Shown here piece after piece: positions 57,020 through 64,000 of a DNA stretch of 64,000 bases (positions within the stretch are counted from its first letter, which is position 1; each line of letters starts with the position of its first letter). The notes beneath the pieces are model-generated. The model was not told the DNA's origin. It saw only the letters and a program-made list of their open reading frames with translations, and searched no databases. Origin of the DNA: Zerene cesonia (lineage: Eukaryota > Arthropoda > Insecta > Lepidoptera > Pieridae); NCBI RefSeq assembly GCF_012273895.1, contig NC_052112.1, forward strand, positions 868,001 through 932,000, written 5' to 3'. Made by a program: the position numbers and the translations under genes.

Positions 57020-57233
57020 AATAAATAAATAAATAAATAAAATAAATTATAAATTCGAAAGTTTGTAAGGATGTGTGTGTTTGTTGCTCTTTCACGCAAA
57101 AACTACTGAACTGATTGCAATGAAATTTGGTATGTAGACAGCTGGACAACTGGAATAACATACAGGCAACTTTTTGACCCGATATTCCTACGGGATATCG
57201 ACTTACGCGGGTGAAACCGCGGGGCGCAGCTAG
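56991..57233 (+). mobile_element. Lep1-type Helitron with an internal AATA microsatellite
   Basis: 5' tip TCCTACTATTAATTAATATT is followed by an (AATA)n run at about 57009-57045 before the usual TATAAATTCGAAAG body and intact 3' end. Confidence 0.72.
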
Positions 57234-58402
57234 TAGATTATAGTTAGTAGTAACGATATCATCCAATTTACGATACCACTTCGAAATATTTACGAAGGAG
57301 ACGCAACATATATCACAGGAAAGTAACACAAACATATATGTTCGAATCTTTATGGAAAACAATTTTTCACAACTTAATCCAGTATGCGTTTTCTACCTAT
57401 ATCATTAGGTGAAAAGAGAAAATACACTATGGTCTACGAGTTAGTGTCCATCGATATGATTTAAGATTCTAATTAGACGAGATATTTAAACCGGGCCAAA
57501 GAGATGAAAGATTTCGTGGAACAATGTTTTTCATAAATTCTATTGAAAAGTCGAACGGGTGCTGTTTCTGTGTCTTAATTAGTCAAGAGCCTATTACGCA
57601 GTCGCAGACTTGTAAACGAATTACGCTGCATTTATAATTGCCAGGAAATTATCCAATTTCCCTTATTTCTCTTTTAATCCAAAAAAATTGTCTCTTTCGT
57701 GTCCACAATAGCAGTTTGGGATAGTTTTTGGGACCCATGTGGAGGACCTCCGAGGTTGTCTACCTTTGCTCGTACGCGGACGAAAACTTTGTAGAAAATA
57801 TATCTTACACTAGCTAACAAAACAGCATTTCATAAATGCTCTTGATAAGCAAAAGTACGAAGCAAAGATGTTCTATTCTATTAAGCATATTTGTATAGTT
57901 ATTCTCCCATAGTGAATAAATAAATATTTAGAACGCTAGCTAGTGACACTAGCACCATATTTACGTATTAGGCAAATAAAAACCGCTGGTGTTTTGAGTT
58001 AAAGCGAATTAATTACATTATCATAGGAGGAAACTTAGTACAGTATTTCAATACAATTCAATTATTATTACACACAATTGAAAAACCCTACAAAGCGTTC
58101 GTTTTCAAAACGAAATTATTTTCCTTTCATTGTGACCCTGCGGTTATGTCGCGTAAACTGCAAGTCAGCGTTTACTATGACACCTATGCCACTGAATCAA
58201 ACACTTGTTATTTTATGTGAGTGCTATGAATATAGAAAATATTTGATTTTTTAAGCAAACGTATACCTATAACATTAAATGATAAAAAATATACTTGAGA
58301 TTGTAACATTAAGTATTTAGTCCATGTATATTAAAAAAAGCTTTACGTAAGCACTTTTTTGTATAAATGAAAGTGTTGGAATAAAAAAATATTTACAGTA
58401 AA
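57234..58402. other. intergenic, nothing recognised
   Basis: AT-rich, no open frame of note and no repeat I know. Confidence 0.4.
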
Positions 58403-58587
58403 CTAGCTGTAACCCGCGGCGTTATTCGCGTCGTACCCGTATAAAAAGTAGCCTATGTGCTAAACCAGACTATAATCTTTCCATGTACTAAATTTCAAAT
58501 AGACAAGCTGTTTCGACGTGAAAGAGTAACAAACATCCATTCACCCACGGACACTTACAAACTTTCGCGTTTGTAACATTAGCAGGA
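58403..58587 (-). mobile_element. related Helitron, diverged subfamily
   Basis: CTAGCTGTAACCCGCGGCG at one end, TCCTGCTAATGTTACAAACG on the minus strand at the other; the body resembles Lep1 only in part. Confidence 0.6.
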
Positions 58588-58638
58588 TGCATCGATCTAC
58601 CTATCACCTGTTTAATTTTTAGTTTTCTAGCACTGAAA

Positions 58639-58775
58639 TCCTACTAATATTACAAATGCGAAAGTTTGTAAGGTCGTGTGTGTGTTTGTTGCTCTTTCAC
58701 GCAAAAACTACTGAACCGATTGCAATGAAATTTGGTACGTAGATAGCTGAACAACTGGAATAACATATAGGCAGC
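58639..58775 (+). mobile_element. Lep1-type Helitron, 3'-truncated
   Basis: 5' end intact; broken off after ATATAGGCAG by the fold-back element at 58809. Confidence 0.7.
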
Positions 58776-58808
58776 CAGCTTTATAAATGAGCCAGCTGCA
58801 TTATAAAT

Positions 58809-58899
58809 GAGAAATTTTGAAAGAGTAGAAAAAAATCGATCACGAGACGAGATTCGAACCCGCGTCATTTCACTATTTTCTATTCTTTCAAAATTTCTC
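58809..58899. repeat. fold-back element, copy 3 (core deleted)
   Basis: Arms at 58809-58832 and 58876-58899 match those of copy 1. The tRNA-like core keeps only its T-arm (GATTCGAACCCGCG). Abuts a 3'-truncated Helitron. Confidence 0.5.
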
Positions 58900-59264
58900 A
58901 ATTACCTATTATTACCTGACCAAATAGTTTCCATGCCAACGGGCTACGGTTAGGTATGCGTCGTTGAAACTTCACTCTAAACAAGAAAGTACAATACGAA
59001 ATGTAAACTACAGTATAGTACGTGTATGCGACATGTACTTAAGAACATAAAACATATGAGCTAAGGACGTCTCCTTCCACAAGAGGTCGCTACTTTTAAC
59101 ATAAAACATACGCCAAGTGTTTGCCAAGTGTATATAAATTGTTGGGAAACAAACAAACAGCAACCTATTTTATGAAAAGGTAACTTAAACTAATTTATAT
59201 AGAGCTGAAGAGTTTGTACGTGCTAATCTCGGGAACTTCTGGACTGATATCATAAATTATCTCT

Positions 59265-59430
59265 TTTGTTGAATATAGCTGATCCGTGAGTATATTATGC
59301 TCCCATGGTACCTATGTAGCCAATTTCACTCTGTGAAAATGCGGCTTTCTAATGGTGAAAGATTTTTTTGAAATCGGTACAGCAGTTGTTGTGTGAAGCA
59401 TTACAAACATACATACAAAAATATAATTTT
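59265..59430 (-). mobile_element. Helitron-like fragment, GTGGTACATA family
   Basis: Body GGCTTTCTAATGGTGAAAG and AATCGGTACAGCAGTTGTTG remain; the hairpin end is lost. Confidence 0.4.
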
Positions 59431-59511
59431 TTTTTGCTATATACAAAGCATATAAAAATACAAAATTTTTATGCTATATAAAAATGCTACTATATAAAGC
59501 AAAGTCGCATA

Positions 59512-59558
59512 CTCAGGCGACCCCCCAGTTCCATTGCCGACTATGACACAAAAAAAAT
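59512..59558 (+). mobile_element. SINE-like retroposon 3' tip
   Basis: CAGGCGACCCCCCAGTTCCA then TATGACACAAAAAAAA. Confidence 0.4.
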
Positions 59559-59901
59559 TAACGTAATCTATGAACTAACATAAAGAACCCAGTTACCAAC
59601 AAATCACCACAAAACAACCATCAGTAGCTAGACTGCATTTAGCGTCTACCTACGAATTAAAACAAACAGATTCTACCTACGGAATAGCGGTACTGGTAAC
59701 CCAGTAAACGTGTTCAAGCTATTTTAGAACCTATTCCAATGCGCTAGGTATTAGTTTAGCTGTGCATTATCAAACAGAGACAACATTTCTTGTAATGAAA
59801 AGTGATTAAAGTTGATTAACGAACTTTAAAGCTTTCTTCTGTACACACTTCTTTGATTTTAAAACAATCTCTGCAATGATAAACCTTTTTTATATTAAAA
59901 A

Positions 59902-60093
59902 CTAGCTGCGCCCCATCCGCGTAAGTCCGTATCCCGTAGGAATATCGTGATAAAAAGTAGCCTATATGTTATTTCAGTTGTCCAGCTGTCTACGTATCAA
60001 ATTTCATTGCAAACGGTTCAGTAGTTTTTGCGTGAAAGAGTAACAAACATACACACATCCTTACAACCTTTCGCATTTATAATATTAGTACGA
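59902..60093 (-). mobile_element. Lep1-type Helitron with deleted 3' hairpin arm
   Basis: CTAGCTGCGCCCCATCCGCG: the CGCGGTTTCA arm is missing, so the terminal hairpin cannot form. Confidence 0.7.
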
Positions 60094-60628
60094 TAGGATG
60101 CGCATATTTGTCTGTTTGCTTTTCTGTCCTTCATGTCGCAATGGAGCAATTTTAAGATTAAATTTTTGTATCCGGATATTTATGTCTGGAAGGCTACTTT
60201 TACGCCGATGCATCGTCCTATTCCTATGGAAAATTCCTTCCACTACGTGAACGAATATATAATTTAATATAAGCTTTCCGTTGGCCAGATAAAAATAAAG
60301 TTTTGTACACATAATGATCTATCTATACGTTCAATTCCATCTAGATCGATGAATCACTTTCGAAAGAACAACAAATATTCATCTACCCATCTATCCTCTA
60401 GTCAGTGATTCGCTCAACTTGCATAGACTGTTTTTGGGGAGTCAAATATCCGTTTCTTTCTTTCTTAGAATGAACATAGTTTTCTTTTATCTAAAACAGG
60501 CATATTATCCGTTCATCTATAATTAAATGTTTTGTAAGAGTTAAATTTAAAAAAAAAGCATACAGATATCACTCGTACGGGTCAAGGCGAGCCGCAGTCT
60601 CAAGTTATGAGCAAAATATTTTTTTTTT

Positions 60629-61628
60629 NNNNNNNNNNNNNNNNNNNNNNNNNNNNNNNNNNNNNNNNNNNNNNNNNNNNNNNNNNNNNNNNNNNNNNNN
60701 NNNNNNNNNNNNNNNNNNNNNNNNNNNNNNNNNNNNNNNNNNNNNNNNNNNNNNNNNNNNNNNNNNNNNNNNNNNNNNNNNNNNNNNNNNNNNNNNNNNN
60801 NNNNNNNNNNNNNNNNNNNNNNNNNNNNNNNNNNNNNNNNNNNNNNNNNNNNNNNNNNNNNNNNNNNNNNNNNNNNNNNNNNNNNNNNNNNNNNNNNNNN
60901 NNNNNNNNNNNNNNNNNNNNNNNNNNNNNNNNNNNNNNNNNNNNNNNNNNNNNNNNNNNNNNNNNNNNNNNNNNNNNNNNNNNNNNNNNNNNNNNNNNNN
61001 NNNNNNNNNNNNNNNNNNNNNNNNNNNNNNNNNNNNNNNNNNNNNNNNNNNNNNNNNNNNNNNNNNNNNNNNNNNNNNNNNNNNNNNNNNNNNNNNNNNN
61101 NNNNNNNNNNNNNNNNNNNNNNNNNNNNNNNNNNNNNNNNNNNNNNNNNNNNNNNNNNNNNNNNNNNNNNNNNNNNNNNNNNNNNNNNNNNNNNNNNNNN
61201 NNNNNNNNNNNNNNNNNNNNNNNNNNNNNNNNNNNNNNNNNNNNNNNNNNNNNNNNNNNNNNNNNNNNNNNNNNNNNNNNNNNNNNNNNNNNNNNNNNNN
61301 NNNNNNNNNNNNNNNNNNNNNNNNNNNNNNNNNNNNNNNNNNNNNNNNNNNNNNNNNNNNNNNNNNNNNNNNNNNNNNNNNNNNNNNNNNNNNNNNNNNN
61401 NNNNNNNNNNNNNNNNNNNNNNNNNNNNNNNNNNNNNNNNNNNNNNNNNNNNNNNNNNNNNNNNNNNNNNNNNNNNNNNNNNNNNNNNNNNNNNNNNNNN
61501 NNNNNNNNNNNNNNNNNNNNNNNNNNNNNNNNNNNNNNNNNNNNNNNNNNNNNNNNNNNNNNNNNNNNNNNNNNNNNNNNNNNNNNNNNNNNNNNNNNNN
61601 NNNNNNNNNNNNNNNNNNNNNNNNNNNN
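60629..61628. other. assembly gap of exactly 1000 N
   Basis: Placeholder length; preceded by a T tract. The flanks show no shared sequence. It probably hides upstream exon(s) of the gene ending at 61936. Confidence 0.95.
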
Positions 61629-61776
61629 GACAGATTCGAAATTCAAATGTAATATTTTTTTATAATTAAGTGTAACAGTATTTATGGCCAGACTAAGTAT
61701 GTATAAGGACATAGGGACAGATAGAAAAAGTCTTTGTTAAATACTATTTAGTGATATATGTTATTTATTCTTACAG

Positions 61777-61936
61777 CGAACTCTTCCGTGGTGTGGCTGA
61801 AGAATTGGAGAAGCGAGATATGCCATATAATGATGACAACGGAGACGGAAACGAGGAGAAAGGCGCCGAACCAGTATTACTCGGAAAGATTGACTATGAC
61901 GACGAAACTTTACCGTTAAAGGATAAGAAGTCATAG
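61777..61936 (+). CDS. terminal coding exon of an unrecognised gene
   Basis: I do not recognise the family. Seen: acceptor tattcttacag ends at 61776. The frame then reads (C)ELFRGVAEELEKRDMP, a highly acidic stretch with DDNGDGNEEKG, and EPVLLGKIDYDDETLPLKD, ending KKS and TAG. The first base is the third base of a codon, so the previous exon must end in phase 2. The composition suggests a soluble, acidic cytoplasmic tail, perhaps of a membrane transporter or receptor, but that is a guess. Earlier exons are probably in or beyond the gap at 60629-61628. AATAAA at 62718-62723 is one possible polyadenylation signal. Confidence 0.7.
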
Positions 61937-62920
61937 ACTACAAACCATAGATATTTTTTAGGTTTTTTAATTAAGTTTTACTAGTCGTACGTGAATTTTT
62001 TCAGCCAGTTTTGGTACAATAAGATTCCGATAGATTACTCAATTCGTTTCCGAACCGTTCGAGATGATGTGTTACTCTTTTAAAATAAGTAATTCCTGAA
62101 ACAACCATTAATTATGCAATCGTTAACATTTTGTATAATTAATTTGTAATTAGTGATTCATTTTTCATCAATCGTTAAACGTTCTTTGCAAATGCGCGTT
62201 TTTAAATTGAAATGTTACCAGATGAAATTAATATAAGTCACATAGTCAGCTTGTAAAATAATATTAATAAGAAATATGCATTATGCGTGCTACGTGCCAA
62301 GAGTTTGTTTTGTGATTATGCCGGAGAATTGTAGGTTAATATGTTACCATATTTTGTACACGTTGATAAGAAGAGTAAAGAAAGTCGATGAACCGTGGAG
62401 ACTGATGATTTATTTACATCTGTCGACGAGGATTAAGTCCCTCGCTATTTGCTCAATTAGATAAGTCGAATTGAGACTTTTCAAAATATTTGTGACGTAT
62501 CGAATTTATTATAAGACGTATATTTTATTTTAAGTGAAAATTTGTAAATATTAAAGAGATCGACTGTAATATTGATATTTTATTTCGTCCCAAAATGTAT
62601 GTTCATTTTGACCTTTGACAAAAGAGAAAGTTCTAGTATGACTCGAAAAACAGTTAGCTATTATGTGATTCATGGAATGCTTAGCGCGATTTAAACAATG
62701 ATATTTTAATCAATTCAAATAAAATTTTACATCACTTCTCACTATAATAATAGAATAGAGAATAAGAACATATGAATAATTTTTTATCTAAAAATAGAAA
62801 AAATACTGGCAAGTTTATGAAAAGTAGTTAATTGACTAAAATGATTTAAATATGCAGTCATGTCGAGTTTAAAGACTACAAATACATTCTTAACAATATT
62901 ACCAACTCGTACAAATATTA
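61937..62920 (+). other. probable 3' UTR and flank of the gene ending at 61936
   Basis: Free of recognised repeats, which fits a long 3' UTR. Candidate AATAAA at 62718-62723. Confidence 0.4.
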
Positions 62921-63122
62921 CTATAGCTTTTGCACGCGGCTTCGCATGCGTTAAATTCGGAGTAGTTTAATCAATGTATAATATAAACTTGCTCATGAAT
63001 CACTCTATTAAATGAAAACTCCATCATAACACGTTGCGTAGTTTTAAACATTTAAGCATTCATAGGGTCATAGGAACAGACAGAGAACGCTTTCTCTGAC
63101 TGTTTTGTTTTATACTATGTAG
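62921..63122 (-). mobile_element. Helitron-like element, TCACTACATA family
   Basis: CTATAGCTTTTGCACGCGGC at one end and CTACATAGTATAAAACA on the minus strand at the other. A short fragment of the same family lies at about 61685-61755, just before the terminal exon at 61777. Confidence 0.6.
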
Positions 63123-63323
63123 CCAAAAAAATCAGTTTGGGTGTAATTTACAAAATTTATTCTAACATTTATGTAATTGTCATTTCATTTATGTAGCATA
63201 TAATATTTAGGGACCATTTATATAATGTTTGTGGGTTTGATCTTTCGCTTCCTTAAATTTCAAAAGACGAATTTTATAAAATATATCATACAGGTATACT
63301 GAATCTTATAGAGTGAGGTAAAA

Positions 63324-63524
63324 TCCCTACAAATATTATAAACGCAAAAGTAACGCTGTCTGTCTTTCGCCTAAACCACTAAACCAACTTTGATGAATTT
63401 TGGTATCTATCTTGATACTTATGAGAGTGCAGGCTAGGATTCCTCATCCCAAAAATTCCACGGGAACAGAAATAATGTGGGTTTTCCCTTTACAACGTGG
63501 ACGAAGCCACGGGCGGAACGCTAG
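63324..63524 (+). mobile_element. Helitron-like element, same subfamily as 20064
   Basis: Starts TCCCTACAAATATTATAAAC and ends GAAGCCACGGGCGGAACGCT AG. Confidence 0.6.
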
Positions 63525-64000
63525 TTAAAAATAATGTGATGCATTACTTCTTTGTCTTTAGTATTCGATAGTTTATATAAAGACAAAATGTTTTCAAAGT
63601 TGTACTAAAAAATTATTATATCTATTTTTGGTGGTCTTATCAATTCTAAATTTTATTCTCAATTCAGAGAGATACTCATTAGATACCACATTAATCATTC
63701 TATAATTACTTGATACAGAACATACATTAAATATCTTTTTTATTTGTCTTTTGATGACGAATTGACTTGGTTTAAAAAATAAAATGTGCGATCGTAAGAT
63801 AAATGATTCCAAGTTTACAGTTAACATTGATGAAGCAATAGTAATTGTTGTAATTGTTTTTAACTGTAGAATCGCCACTTTTCGCTCACTGTGGCTATTA
63901 TTTCATCAAACATTTATGTAATTGTTTGCAGATTTAGAATTTAGATGTCGATGAATGCGGGTGCTTTAATTGTAAAAAATAAATTAAACTTTATTATGAA

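Noticed and set aside
57009..57362. Frames containing a recurring peptide like AAPRGFTRVSRYPVGISG
   Set aside because: The peptide is the translated complement of the Helitron 3' hairpin and recurs wherever a Lep1 copy lies; it is not a protein family.
60600..61712. Long open frames on both strands across 60629-61628
   Set aside because: Same reason: an assembly gap, not a coding region.

Overview
This is an AT-rich insect nuclear DNA window, almost certainly from a moth or butterfly (Lepidoptera). The protein-coding content is spliced, and the DNA between exons is packed with short Helitron-type repeats of the kind known from lepidopteran genomes (5'-TC, a GC-rich hairpin, then CTAG at the 3' end), with tRNA-derived SINE heads and 3' fragments of LINEs. 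Two 1000-N runs (51779-52778 and 60629-61628) are assembly gaps. There is no prokaryotic-style operon, CRISPR array or rRNA.

Layout. (1) 1-6.2 kb: the last three coding exons of a shaking-B-type innexin (gap-junction protein) on the plus strand; its N-terminal exons lie upstream of the window. (2) 6.2-12.3 kb: intergenic, with repeats. (3) 12.4-19.9 kb, plus strand: a small secreted single-domain von Willebrand factor type C (SVWC, Vago-like) protein gene. It has two equivalent signal-peptide first exons (12390 and 13323) in front of one common exon 2 and one common exon 3. (4) 20.5-25.4 kb: an unrecognised cysteine-containing minus-strand ORF, a CCAAT-box-rich segment and intergenic DNA. (5) 25.4-49.5 kb, minus strand: a complete seven-exon innexin 1 (ogre) gene. 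All splice junctions and phases were checked by hand and give a 362-residue protein. (6) 49.6-61.7 kb: repeats, both gaps and two weak unidentified ORFs. (7) 61777-61936, plus strand: the terminal coding exon of a gene I do not recognise, followed by its probable 3' UTR and more repeats.

How the genes relate. The two innexins are paralogous four-pass channel subunits that converge on each other, with the SVWC gene between them. They share one intron position (right after the FFQ that ends the YYQWV exon). The SVWC gene is probably an immune or stress effector with no functional link to the innexins beyond neighbourhood. Most of the remaining sequence is mobile-element debris, some with unusual architecture: reiterated Helitron 5' ends, chimeric Helitrons, and a tRNA-like core enclosed by long inverted repeats. 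The first gap is probably false, because its two flanks carry the same 77 bp.
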